64,000 nt of DNA, from NCBI RefSeq assembly GCF_900217235.1, contig NZ_LT907975.1, positions 3,323,001 to 3,387,000 on the forward strand, given 5' to 3'. This document shows positions 35,464 through 44,240 of this stretch, in pieces; positions within the stretch are counted from its first letter, which is position 1; each line of letters begins with the position of its first letter. The stretch is from Pseudodesulfovibrio profundus. GTDB lineage: Bacteria; Desulfobacterota; Desulfovibrionia; Desulfovibrionales; Desulfovibrionaceae. The notes below the pieces were generated by a model. It made no database searches and was not told the DNA's origin. It saw nothing but the letters and a program-made list of their open reading frames with translations. Position numbers and translations under genes: made by a program.

Positions 35464-37200
35464 TTACTTAACGCGGCCATCCTTCCATGCCTTCAGCAGT
35501 TGGTCGTAGTTGACCGTTTCACCCTGGGGCTTCTCGTTGTCGAGCTTTGCCTTCGGGGAACCGGGCTGCTTCAACCAGTAGGATTCGTCGCGAGGCTTGT
35601 TCAGCTTCGGTCCGCATTCGCCAAGGATATTAGCGCGTTCAAGACGCATCAGGATCTTATCCTGTTCTTCGGCGAGGTTGTCCATGGCGGTGTCGACGGT
35701 AACTTCACCGGCAACAGCTTCACCGATGTTTTGCCACCACAGCTGGGAGAGCTTGGGGTAGTCAGGAACGTTGGTGCCGGTCGGGGTCCATGCAACACGG
35801 GCCGGGGAACGGTAGAATTCCACCAGACCGCCAAGCTTGGGAGCGCGATCGGTAAAGGACTGGTGACGGATGTCGGAGTCACGGATCGGAGTCAGACCAA
35901 CGTGGGTCTTCTTCAGCGAAACGGTCTTGGCGACGCAGAACTGCGCGAACAACCATGCAGCCTTACGGCGTTGGACCGGAGTGGACTTCAACAGGGTCCA
36001 GGAACCGCAGTCCTGATAACCGAGCTTCTGGCCTTCTTCCCAGTAGGGACCGTGCGGGGACGGAGCCATGCGCCACAGGGGGAAGCCCTGATCGTCAACG
36101 GTCATGTTACCCTTGGAGCGGGATTCGACCATGGAAGATGTGAAGGCGGTGTACCAGAAGATCTGCTGAGCAACGTTACCCTTGGCCAGGGACGGGAGGG
36201 ACTGGTAGAAGTCCATGCCCAATGCGCCCGGAGGAGCATACAGACGGAGCCATTCCATGTACTTGCGCAGGGCGTACTTGGCAGCAGGGCCGTTGGCGGC
36301 GCCACCACGGGCAACAGAGGAGCCGACAGGCTTGCAGCCGTCAACGCGAATGCCCCATTCATCAACGGGCTTACCATTGGGGAGGCCCTTGTCGCCAGCA
36401 CCGGCCATGGAGAGCCATGCATCGGTGAAGCGCCAACCGAGGTCAGGAGCTTTCTTGCCGTAATCCATGTGGCCGTAAACAGCCTTGCCGTCGATTTCAC
36501 GAACGTCGTTGGTGAAGAATTCGGCGATATCTTCGTAAGCGGACCAGTTGACCGGAACACCCAGTTCGTAGCCGTACTTGGCCTTGAAGGCCTTCTTCAG
36601 TTCAGGCTTGTTGAACCAGTCGTAACGGAACCAGTACAGGTTCGCGAACTGTTGGTCAGGAAGCTGGTAGAGCTTGCCGTCAGGACCGGTGGTGAAGGAC
36701 TTGCCCATGAAGTCGTCGATGTCCAGAGTCGGCAGGGTAACGTCCTTGCCTTCGCCGGTCATCCAGTCGGTCAGGTTGACAACGTGACCGGAGCGGAAGT
36801 GGGTACCAATCAGGTCGGAGTCGTTGATGTATGCATCAAAGACGTTCTCGCCGGACTGGAACTGAACCTGGAGTTTTTCGATGACGTCACCTTCCTGGAT
36901 CAGGTCATGGGTGACCTTGATGCCGGTGATTTCATAAAAGGCTTTGGCGAGTACCCTGGATTCGTACTCGTGGGTTGGGATGGTTTCGGAAACAACTTTG
37001 ATTTCCATGCCTTTGAAGGGGGCAGCGGCTTTTATGAACCACTCCATTTCCTTCATTTGTTCTGCTTTCGACAAGGTCGAAGGCTGGAACTCCGTATCGA
37101 TCCACTTTTCGGCAGCCTTCATGTCGGCCATGCCGACACTTGCGAGGCTGAGGAATGCTATAGTCAACATTCCTGTCATCAATAAACGCCGCAACTTCAT
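35464..37200 (-). CDS. glpV: Glycerol ABC transporter substrate-binding protein
   Basis: The 578-residue protein has a clear signal peptide (Lys-Leu-Arg-Arg, hydrophobic core, Ala-Ser-Val-Gly-Met-Ala) followed by a family-1 solute-binding fold. It is long, as in the GlpV group of the rhizobial glpSTPQUV glycerol transporter. The operon order glpR-S-T-P-Q-U-V is the same as in that system, which is the main basis for the glycerol assignment. It acts in the periplasm and delivers substrate to GlpP/GlpQ. Confidence 0.88.
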   Translation of the reverse strand: MKLRRLLMTGMLTIAFLSLASVGMADMKAAEKWIDTEFQPSTLSKAEQMKEMEWFIKAAAPFKGMEIKVVSETIPTHEYESRVLAKAFYEITGIKVTHDLIQEGDVIEKLQVQFQSGENVFDAYINDSDLIGTHFRSGHVVNLTDWMTGEGKDVTLPTLDIDDFMGKSFTTGPDGKLYQLPDQQFANLYWFRYDWFNKPELKKAFKAKYGYELGVPVNWSAYEDIAEFFTNDVREIDGKAVYGHMDYGKKAPDLGWRFTDAWLSMAGAGDKGLPNGKPVDEWGIRVDGCKPVGSSVARGGAANGPAAKYALRKYMEWLRLYAPPGALGMDFYQSLPSLAKGNVAQQIFWYTAFTSSMVESRSKGNMTVDDQGFPLWRMAPSPHGPYWEEGQKLGYQDCGSWTLLKSTPVQRRKAAWLFAQFCVAKTVSLKKTHVGLTPIRDSDIRHQSFTDRAPKLGGLVEFYRSPARVAWTPTGTNVPDYPKLSQLWWQNIGEAVAGEVTVDTAMDNLAEEQDKILMRLERANILGECGPKLNKPRDESYWLKQPGSPKAKLDNEKPQGETVNYDQLLKAWKDGRVK

Positions 37201-37295
37201 ACGTACCTCCGTATGCTGATTAAGAATAACGCCTCTACCTCTAGTACCTTATTTCCGTATTGTTTTCTCCCTTAAAAGAAGGAACATGCAGTCGG

Positions 37296-37574
37296 TTATC
37301 CCCATCGCATGATAATGATGAGAAAACATACGGCGATAATCGTTGCCACCCAAACCGGGAAGGTGGTCAGACCGACCCACGCGAGGTGGATATATGCACT
37401 GCCAAGCAGGCTGATGAACAATCGGTCTCCACGGGTGGTCGTCAGCGGCAGAAATCCGCGTCGGGCCACAGTGGGAGACACCACTTCCCATATGGTCATG
37501 CCGATAAGCATGAGTACGATGAAGGTGAAGAAACCGGCAGTGACCGGTGTCCATGCCATCCATTCAAGATTCAT
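37296..37574 (-). CDS. glpU: Small membrane protein DUF2160 of the glycerol transporter
   Basis: The 92-residue protein has two to three hydrophobic segments and a Met-Ala-Trp-Thr start typical of DUF2160. It lies between glpQ and glpV, as glpU does in rhizobia. Its exact role in transport is not known. Confidence 0.8.
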   Translation of the reverse strand: MNLEWMAWTPVTAGFFTFIVLMLIGMTIWEVVSPTVARRGFLPLTTTRGDRLFISLLGSAYIHLAWVGLTTFPVWVATIIAVCFLIIIMRWG

Positions 37575-37589
37575 TGCGTACCTCCCAAA

Positions 37590-38393
37590 TTAGACTCGAC
37601 CCAAGGCAAAGCCCTTGGCGAGGTGGTTGCGGACAAACCAGATGACCAGAGCGCCCGGGACGATGGTCAGGATTCCGGCTGCGGCCAGGAGGCCCCAGTC
37701 AAGGCCGGTGGCCGAGACTGTACGAGTCATGGTCGCTGCGATGGGCTTGGCTGCGGTGGTGGTCAGCGTGCGGGCAAGCAGCAGCTCGACCCAACTGAAC
37801 ATGAAGCAGAAGAACGCGGTGACACCGATTCCGGCCCTGATCAGCGGAATGAACACCCGAATGAAGAAGCGGGGGAACGAGTATCCGTCGATAAACGCGG
37901 TTTCATCGATCTCGCGAGGAATACCGGACATGAACCCTTCCAGAATCCAGACCGCCAGCGGCACATTGAACAGGCAGTGGGACAATGCCACTGCGAAGTG
38001 CGTGTCGATGAGGTTGAACGTAGAGTAGAGCTGGAAGAACGGGAGCAGGAAGACGGCTGGCGGTGCCATGCGGTTGGTCAGCAGCCAGAAGAAGACATGC
38101 TTGTCGCCGATGAAGCGGTAGCGCGAGAAGGCGTAGGCCGCCGGGAGTGCCGTCAACAGCGAGATGACCGTGTTGATGGTCACATATATTATTGAATTGA
38201 TATAGCCAGAGTACCAGGATGGGTCGGTGAATATCTTCATGTAGTTCATCAGTGTCGGATCACTGGGGAACAGCGCGAAGGTACTCATGATGTCGGCGTT
38301 GGTACGCAGCGACATGTTGAGCATCCAGTAGATGGGCAGGAATAACAGCAACAGATAAAAGAGCAGTCCGATGTGTCTTTTGCGGAACTTCAT
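37590..38393 (-). CDS. glpQ: Glycerol ABC transporter permease
   Basis: The 267-residue inner-membrane permease has six predicted helices and an EAA loop (Asp-Glu-Thr-Ala-Phe-Ile-Asp-Gly-Tyr-Ser) for contact with the ATPases. Its start abuts the glpP stop, so the two are translationally coupled. It belongs to the MalG-like carbohydrate permease group. Confidence 0.9.
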   Translation of the reverse strand: MKFRKRHIGLLFYLLLLFLPIYWMLNMSLRTNADIMSTFALFPSDPTLMNYMKIFTDPSWYSGYINSIIYVTINTVISLLTALPAAYAFSRYRFIGDKHVFFWLLTNRMAPPAVFLLPFFQLYSTFNLIDTHFAVALSHCLFNVPLAVWILEGFMSGIPREIDETAFIDGYSFPRFFIRVFIPLIRAGIGVTAFFCFMFSWVELLLARTLTTTAAKPIAATMTRTVSATGLDWGLLAAAGILTIVPGALVIWFVRNHLAKGFALGRV

Positions 38394-39263
38394 TTATTTA
38401 TCCCCCGTGCCCACGGCCTGCAGGGCGTTGTAGAACAGCCAGCAGAACAGCAGGATGATAAGGAAGTAGATGAGCGAGAATGCGGCAGCCGGACCAAGGT
38501 CGAACTGGCCGACAGCGATCTTTACAAGGTAGATGGACAGGAAGGTCGTCGAGTTGCCGGGGCCACCGCCGGTCAGGACAAAGGGTTCCGCATAAATGAG
38601 GAACGAGTCCATGAACCGGAGCAGCAGGGCAATGGTCAGTACGCCTCGCATCTTGGGCAACTGGATATATCGGAATATGGCCAGCGGGGATGCGCCATCA
38701 ATCTTGGCTGCCTGATAATAGGCTTCGGGGATCGAGCGAAGCCCGGCATAGGCGAGCAGCGCAACGAGCGGCGTCCAGTGCCACACTTCCATGAGCATGA
38801 GCGTGATCCACGCATGCAGCCCGTTGGCGGTATGGTCGAAGCCGATACCAAGACCGTTGACGAAGGCGCCGAACAGCCCGATATCCGGTCTGGTGAAGAT
38901 GATCCAGATGGTGCCGATGACGTTCCAGGGGATCAGCAGCGGCAGGGCCAGAATGACCAGACAGGCAGAGGCTGCCCATCCTTTTTTTGGCATCATGAGG
39001 CCGATGATGATCCCAAGGGGCATTTCTATCAGGAGGACCATACAAGAAAACGCCAACTGACGCAGAAGAGCATCATGAAGGCGTTCATCAAGGAGGACTT
39101 CCCTAAACCATTCAACCCCGACAAAAAATCGTTGTCCCGGGCCGAAAATATCCTGAACCGAGTAGTTCACGACGGTCATAAGCGGTATGATTGCGGAAAA
39201 GGCGACAATCACGAAGACCGGAAGGACCAGGAACCAGGCTCTGTTGTTTTCCCATTTATTCAT
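38394..39263 (-). CDS. glpP: Glycerol ABC transporter permease
   Basis: The 289-residue MalF-like permease has a first helix near the N-terminus, an extended periplasmic loop, and an EAA-type loop (Tyr-Tyr-Gln-Ala-Ala-Lys-Ile-Asp-Gly-Ala). It pairs with GlpQ to form the membrane channel. It starts 11 bases after the glpT stop. Confidence 0.9.
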   Translation of the reverse strand: MNKWENNRAWFLVLPVFVIVAFSAIIPLMTVVNYSVQDIFGPGQRFFVGVEWFREVLLDERLHDALLRQLAFSCMVLLIEMPLGIIIGLMMPKKGWAASACLVILALPLLIPWNVIGTIWIIFTRPDIGLFGAFVNGLGIGFDHTANGLHAWITLMLMEVWHWTPLVALLAYAGLRSIPEAYYQAAKIDGASPLAIFRYIQLPKMRGVLTIALLLRFMDSFLIYAEPFVLTGGGPGNSTTFLSIYLVKIAVGQFDLGPAAAFSLIYFLIILLFCWLFYNALQAVGTGDK

Positions 39264-39274
39264 AGTTCCTCCCC

Positions 39275-40360
39275 TTATCGTACCAGCCGTTCATTGCTGT
39301 ATATTTTGGTTTTGTCTTTGGGGAAGGTCAGCCAACATCGTCCTTCCGGGGTGGGCCGGTTGTCCTTGATGCGCGCCTTGATCTGATGCCCGGCGAACTG
39401 GCAGGTCACGATCTTGCAGAACCCCTGATCTTCAACCCCTTCGATTTCGGCGACGATGCCGTCTTCGACTTCATTATCGTGAACTTCGACATACATGGGA
39501 CGGATGCCAAGCTTGATATCGCCACCTGTTTTGGCAGCTCGTCCGGCATAGGCCGGGTCAAGCGGGATGATCGCTTCGTTCACGGCAGCGAGATGGCCGT
39601 CCAGGGTACATTCGAGGAAGTTCATCCCCGGGCTGCCAATGAAGTAGCCGACAAAGGTGTGTTCCGGGTCTTCAAAGAGCTCCTGCGGGGTACCCATCTG
39701 GACGATCTCGCCCTCGTACATGACGACGATCTGGTCGGCGAAGGTCATGGCCTCCACCTGATCATGGGTCACGTAGATCATGGTGAGTTTGAATTCCTTG
39801 TGGATTTCCTTGAGCTTGCGACGCAGATCCCATTTAAGATGCGGATCGATGACCGTCAGCGGTTCATCAAAGAGGATGGCTGCGACATCGGAACGAACCA
39901 GACCGCGGCCTAACGATATTTTTTGCTTGGCATCAGCGGAAAGGTTGGCTGCGCGCTTCTGGAGGTCATCCGTGAGGTCCAGCGCATCAGCGATTTCCCT
40001 GACCCGTTTATCAATGGCCTCCGCATCAACACCGCGGTTTTTCAGCGGGAAAGCGAGGTTCTGATATACGGTCATGGTGTCGTACAGCACAGGAAACTGA
40101 AACACCTGCGCTATGTTGCGTTGTTCCGGCTGCATGGCGGAGACATCGACTCCGTCATAAAGAATCGAGCCATGAGAGGGCTTCAGCAGGCCGGAGATAA
40201 TATTGAGCATGGTGGTCTTTCCGCAGCCGGAGGGGCCGAGGAGGGCATATGCTCCGCCGTCTTCCCAGACGGTGTGGATTCGCTTGAGTGCGAAGTCCTC
40301 TTCACCTTTTGGTTCGGGAAGGTAGCTGTGTTTGATTTCATCAAGTTCAATGCGTGCCAT
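39275..40360 (-). CDS. glpT: Glycerol ABC transporter ATPase with degenerate signature motif
   Basis: The 361-residue ATPase has Walker A Gly-Pro-Ser-Gly-Cys-Gly-Lys-Thr (42-49), Walker B ending Phe-Asp-Glu-Pro-Leu, and a C-terminal TOBE/MalK-like regulatory region. The ABC signature reads Leu-Ser-Ala-Asp-Ala-Lys-Gln (140-146) instead of Leu-Ser-Gly-Gly-Gln, so only one composite ATP site of the GlpS-GlpT pair may be fully catalytic. It is 12 bases from glpS. Confidence 0.9.
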   Translation of the reverse strand: MARIELDEIKHSYLPEPKGEEDFALKRIHTVWEDGGAYALLGPSGCGKTTMLNIISGLLKPSHGSILYDGVDVSAMQPEQRNIAQVFQFPVLYDTMTVYQNLAFPLKNRGVDAEAIDKRVREIADALDLTDDLQKRAANLSADAKQKISLGRGLVRSDVAAILFDEPLTVIDPHLKWDLRRKLKEIHKEFKLTMIYVTHDQVEAMTFADQIVVMYEGEIVQMGTPQELFEDPEHTFVGYFIGSPGMNFLECTLDGHLAAVNEAIIPLDPAYAGRAAKTGGDIKLGIRPMYVEVHDNEVEDGIVAEIEGVEDQGFCKIVTCQFAGHQIKARIKDNRPTPEGRCWLTFPKDKTKIYSNERLVR

Positions 40361-40372
40361 GATGGTTCCCTG

Positions 40373-41452
40373 CTAATCATTGGCAGGCGAGGCAACCAGC
40401 TTGCCCGCCGCGTTAAAAACATAAAAGGCGTTCGGATGTGCATATACCGAAACCTGACTTCCGACGTCGTAGGAATGTACCCCGTTATCCTGGGCAACGA
40501 GTGACTCCTCACCAAAGTTGAAATGGATGAAAGTCTCTGACCCGTTGATTTCGGTGAGGCCGATCTCGCCCTTGATACACGCCCAATCCTCTCCCTCGGA
40601 GTTGAGGGTCAACTGGCTTGAGCGAATGCCGAACTTGTATTCCCCGGGATCCAATGCGTTCATACCAGGAGTGGCTTTGAAGCTCAGGTTGTTTCCGAAG
40701 TTGACAGTGCCGTCTTCAATGTGGCCGGTAAGGAAGTTGATGGGCGGATCGCTGAATACTTCTGCCACTTCCGTGGTTGCCGGATTCATGTACACCTCGG
40801 CAGTGGGGCCGACCTGGAGAACGCGACCTTCGTGCATGACTACGACATTGCCGCCCAGCATCAGCGCCTCGGTTGGCTCCGTGGTGGTGTAGACAACGAC
40901 GGAATCGCGCTCGATGAAGATTTTCTGCAACTCGTCCCGCAGTTCTTCACGGAGTTTGTAATCGAGGTTGACGAGCGGTTCATCGAGCAACAACAGATCA
41001 ACATCCTTGACCAGTGCCCGTGCAATGGCCGTACGCTGTTGCTGCCCACCGGAAAGCTCTGCCGGGAGGCGGTCGAGCATGGTGTCGATGTGCAGCATCT
41101 TTGCGGCGGTCATGACACGTTCATCGATTTCCTGCTTCTTCATTCCCTGGATTTTCAGGGGCGAGGCGATGTTTTCGTAAATGGTTTGGGATGGGTAGTT
41201 GATGAATTGCTGGTAGACCATGGCCACGCTGCGTTTACGGACCGAAACACCGGTCACGTCCTGATTGTCAGCTATGACCTGTCCTGTTGTGGGGCGGTCC
41301 AGTCCTGCCATGATTCGCAGTAGTGACGTTTTTCCAGCCAGCGTCCGGCCCAGAATGACGTAGCGAGAGCCTGACGCAAAATCCAGGCTGATGTCTTTGA
41401 GGTGGACTTCGCGCCCGACCGTTTTGTTGATGTCCTTGAGCTTCAAACTCAT
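40373..41452 (-). CDS. glpS: Glycerol ABC transporter ATPase
   Basis: About 359 residues are read from an ATG with AGGGGAG upstream; a longer frame to 41512 has no comparable site. Walker A is Gly-Arg-Thr-Leu-Ala-Gly-Lys-Thr, the signature is canonical Leu-Ser-Gly-Gly-Gln (133-137), and Walker B ends Leu-Asp-Glu-Pro-Leu. A TOBE-type C-terminus follows. It is the first gene of the transporter operon, just downstream of a GlpR-type palindrome. Confidence 0.9.
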   Translation of the reverse strand: MSLKLKDINKTVGREVHLKDISLDFASGSRYVILGRTLAGKTSLLRIMAGLDRPTTGQVIADNQDVTGVSVRKRSVAMVYQQFINYPSQTIYENIASPLKIQGMKKQEIDERVMTAAKMLHIDTMLDRLPAELSGGQQQRTAIARALVKDVDLLLLDEPLVNLDYKLREELRDELQKIFIERDSVVVYTTTEPTEALMLGGNVVVMHEGRVLQVGPTAEVYMNPATTEVAEVFSDPPINFLTGHIEDGTVNFGNNLSFKATPGMNALDPGEYKFGIRSSQLTLNSEGEDWACIKGEIGLTEINGSETFIHFNFGEESLVAQDNGVHSYDVGSQVSVYAHPNAFYVFNAAGKLVASPAND

Positions 41453-41528
41453 AAAGTGCACTCCCCTAGCATGTGTCTGGTCAAGTTGTTGCCAGTTATC
41501 AGGATGGCGCATAGCGCAGTTTCATTGT

Positions 41529-41542
41529 TTTCGCATGCGAAA
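41529..41542. promoter_or_regulatory. GlpR-type operator upstream of glpS
   Basis: A perfect palindrome TTTCGCATGCGAAA, 77 bases before the glpS start and 49 bases after the glpR stop. It shares the TTCG-N4-CGAA pattern with the site before glpA and with the TTCG/CGAA halves of enterobacterial GlpR sites. Confidence 0.6.
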
Positions 41543-41590
41543 GCGCGGTGACTTTTCTCATCTGCGCTTGTTTTGGTGCATGTCTGTCCC

Positions 41591-42400
41591 TTACTCAGCC
41601 ACGTGCAGTTCCACCTCGTTGTGTTTCATCATTTTCACAAGCTCCGCTGGCGGTAGCTTGTCCGTAAACATGGCATCCACTTCCTGGATACTCCCCAGTC
41701 GCACCATGGCGTTTCTGCCGAATTTGGTGCTGTCCGTCACAAGGAAGACCTTGCGCGAGTTGTCGATGATGGAACGCGCTGCCGTGACTTCCCTGTAATC
41801 GAAGTCGAGGAGGGTGCCATCCTTGTCCACGCCGCTGATCCCGATGATTCCGTAGTCCACCTTGAACTGCCGAATGAAATCAATGGCGGCTTCACCCACA
41901 ATGCCGCAGTCCTTGGGACGAACTACTCCACCGGTGACAATGACTTCGATGTCACTGTTGCCACTGAGGGTTTTGGCTACATTGAGGTTGTTGGTTATGA
42001 CGCGAAGTCGTTTGTGGTGAATGAGCGCTTTGGCTACTTCTTCGTTGGTTGTTCCCATGTTGATGAACAGGGAAGACCTGGAAGGGATGTGTTGTGCCAC
42101 GAGTCGGGCGATGGTCTGCTTCTCCCTGTAGCAGAGCACTTTGCGATCCGTGTAGTCCACATTCTCCGTGGAATAGATAGGGCCTGCTCCACCGTGATGA
42201 CGTTGAAGCAGGCCCTGGTCGCTAAGAATATTTATGTCGCGGCGGATGGTTTGGGGAGTCACATTGAAGTGGTCGGCCAATGTTCCAATGGCAACGAATC
42301 CCTGCTCGCGTACCAGATCGATGATTTGCGCGTGTCTGGTGCGAACCGATGCGTGTTTTCCGCCGGTGGTTATTTCGTTTTCGCCCGTGATGGGGTCCAT
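41591..42400 (-). CDS. glpR: DeoR-family glycerol regulon repressor
   Basis: The 269-residue protein has the DeoR N-terminal helix-turn-helix (Val-Thr-Pro-Gln-Thr-Ile-Arg-Arg-Asp-Ile) and the C-terminal sugar-phosphate sensor domain with Val-Thr-Gly-Gly and Asp-Gly-x-Leu-x-Asp-Phe-Asp segments. It lies between the transporter operon and the divergent glpABK operon, so control of both by glycerol-3-phosphate is likely. Confidence 0.92.
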   Translation of the reverse strand: MDPITGENEITTGGKHASVRTRHAQIIDLVREQGFVAIGTLADHFNVTPQTIRRDINILSDQGLLQRHHGGAGPIYSTENVDYTDRKVLCYREKQTIARLVAQHIPSRSSLFINMGTTNEEVAKALIHHKRLRVITNNLNVAKTLSGNSDIEVIVTGGVVRPKDCGIVGEAAIDFIRQFKVDYGIIGISGVDKDGTLLDFDYREVTAARSIIDNSRKVFLVTDSTKFGRNAMVRLGSIQEVDAMFTDKLPPAELVKMMKHNEVELHVAE

Positions 42401-42425
42401 TTTTTATCCTGATTGCATTAAAAAG

Positions 42426-42437
42426 TTCGTTTCCGAA
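42426..42437. promoter_or_regulatory. GlpR-type operator between glpR and glpA
   Basis: TTCGTTTCCGAA, a TTCG-N4-CGAA palindrome 26 bases upstream of the glpR start and about 220 before glpA. A longer inverted repeat (ATGCTA at 42531, TAGCAT at 42558) lies nearer to glpA and may belong to the same control region. Confidence 0.55.
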
Positions 42438-42656
42438 AACAAGGTTGGGGTGTTTTTCGTTCACAAGTGAAAAAAACAGTGACGGAACCCTTGAATTTGC
42501 ATAATCTGATACGCGCTGTGTCGCACGAAAATGCTAAAAAAGTCATTTTTTTGTTCATAGCATGTTCATTTTTTTGCTACAAGAGAAAAGAAATCTTTCA
42601 GGTCTGTAACAGAACGCAGGAAACAATGAAGTTTCAGTTGATAAAGGATCGGTAAA

Positions 42657-44240
42657 ATGAAGGTCCTGCAAACCACAATTCTCATCCTCGGCGGAGGAGC
42701 TACCGGGACAGGTATTGCCCGGGATCTCGCCCTGCGCGGAGTGAAATGTCTGCTCGCGGAACGGCATGATATCAATGCCGGTGCATCGGGTGGAAACCAT
42801 GGCTTGCTCCACAGTGGCGCTCGGTACGTGGCTTCCGATATGGAAGCAGCCGTGGAGTGTCGCGAAGAGGGAGAGATCATCAAGCGACTGGCGCCTCAAT
42901 GTATCGAAGATACTGGAGGACTCTTTGTTGCCGTGGAAGGCGACGACGAGGACTACGTAGCCAATTTCCAGGCCATGTGTGACCGAAGCGGTGTACCTGC
43001 TCAGGAGCTGGACCTTGACGAAGCGCGCTCATTGGAGCCGGTGTTGTCGGATAAGCTCATAGCCGCCTATGCCGTGGAAGACGGTGCCATCGATCCGTTC
43101 ATGCTGTCGCTGGACAACATGGCCCATGCCATGGAACACGAGGCTGAGTATGTTCGCAATGCAAAGGTGATTGGCTTCGTCAAGGAATCCGGAAAGATCA
43201 AGCGGACACAATTTCGCCATGAAGTGACCGGTGAGTTGTTCGAGGTGGAGGCGGAGGTTGTCGTCAACGCCACAGGAGCATGGGCAGGGCTGGTGGCCGA
43301 ACTCGCCGGTGCGTCCATTAACATTTTATATTCTGCCGGCAGTCTTATCATCACGCAGGACAGGCTCACCAAGCGTGTTATCAATCGCCTTCGCAAGGCC
43401 GCTGATTCCGATATCCTTGTTCCGGGAGGCACGGTTTCCGTTCTCGGTACCACTTCGGTCACCGTGGAGCATCCCAATGACTGTCGTCCCACCGTCACTG
43501 AGGTTGATCGTATCATCGATGATGCACGCGCCATGATCCCGTTGCTTGAGACCACCCGCTACATCCGGGCGTATGCCGGTGTCAGGCCTTTGGTTCTCTC
43601 GGGCGACGGCAGCGATGCTCGAAGCGTCAGCCGCGGCTTTTCCCTGATCGATCACGCTGATGATGGCGTGGAAAATTTTGTGACGATCACCGGCGGCAAG
43701 TTGACCACCTATCGAATGATGGCCGAAAAGACCGCCGATCTCGTCTGTGGCAAAATCAATGTGACCAAGCCGTGTCTTACGGCAACCGAGCCGCTGCCTG
43801 CCTCCACAATGGGACGGTGGACCGAGCCCGGCCTGGGGCCGAAATCATGGATCACCAAACGGGATGGGGACGATCTCATACTGTGTGAATGTGAGATGAT
43901 CTCCAAGGCCACCATCGACACGATCATCGCCAACATGGGGGATGATCACGGTGAGTCTGCCTTGCAGGCCATCGGGCTGCGAAGCCGTGTCGGCAAAGGC
44001 CCGTGTCAGGGTGGATTTTGCGGACTGCGGGTAACCGGTCATCTCTATGATGAAGGGCTTGTGAAATCGCAGCAGGGAATGGATGAGCTCAAGTATTTTG
44101 TTGAACGACGGTGGCGCGGCTTCTCTCCGGTTCTGTGGGGGCTTGGCGCTGTACAGGCGGATTTGCAGGAGGCTTTGTACTGCGGTGCGCTGGACATGGA
44201 ACTGGACGACGAGGTCCTGAACTGCGGAGAGAATTCATGA
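42657..44240 (+). CDS. glpA: Anaerobic glycerol-3-phosphate dehydrogenase, catalytic subunit A
   Basis: The 527-residue flavoprotein opens with Ile-Leu-Gly-Gly-Gly-Ala-Thr-Gly-Thr-Gly, the GlpA FAD motif, and the Ser-Gly-Gly-Asn-His-Gly-Leu-Leu-His-Ser-Gly-Ala-Arg-Tyr block. The C-terminal BFD-like domain has Cys-x-Cys (Cys-Glu-Cys-Glu) and Cys-x4-Cys ligands for a [2Fe-2S] cluster. It oxidises glycerol-3-phosphate to dihydroxyacetone phosphate. An AAGGA site precedes the ATG. Confidence 0.94.
   Translation: MKVLQTTILILGGGATGTGIARDLALRGVKCLLAERHDINAGASGGNHGLLHSGARYVASDMEAAVECREEGEIIKRLAPQCIEDTGGLFVAVEGDDEDYVANFQAMCDRSGVPAQELDLDEARSLEPVLSDKLIAAYAVEDGAIDPFMLSLDNMAHAMEHEAEYVRNAKVIGFVKESGKIKRTQFRHEVTGELFEVEAEVVVNATGAWAGLVAELAGASINILYSAGSLIITQDRLTKRVINRLRKAADSDILVPGGTVSVLGTTSVTVEHPNDCRPTVTEVDRIIDDARAMIPLLETTRYIRAYAGVRPLVLSGDGSDARSVSRGFSLIDHADDGVENFVTITGGKLTTYRMMAEKTADLVCGKINVTKPCLTATEPLPASTMGRWTEPGLGPKSWITKRDGDDLILCECEMISKATIDTIIANMGDDHGESALQAIGLRSRVGKGPCQGGFCGLRVTGHLYDEGLVKSQQGMDELKYFVERRWRGFSPVLWGLGAVQADLQEALYCGALDMELDDEVLNCGENS

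Noticed and set aside
35392-37185. Long plus-strand open frame of 597 codons
   Set aside because: Antisense shadow of glpV, which has a signal peptide and fits its operon.
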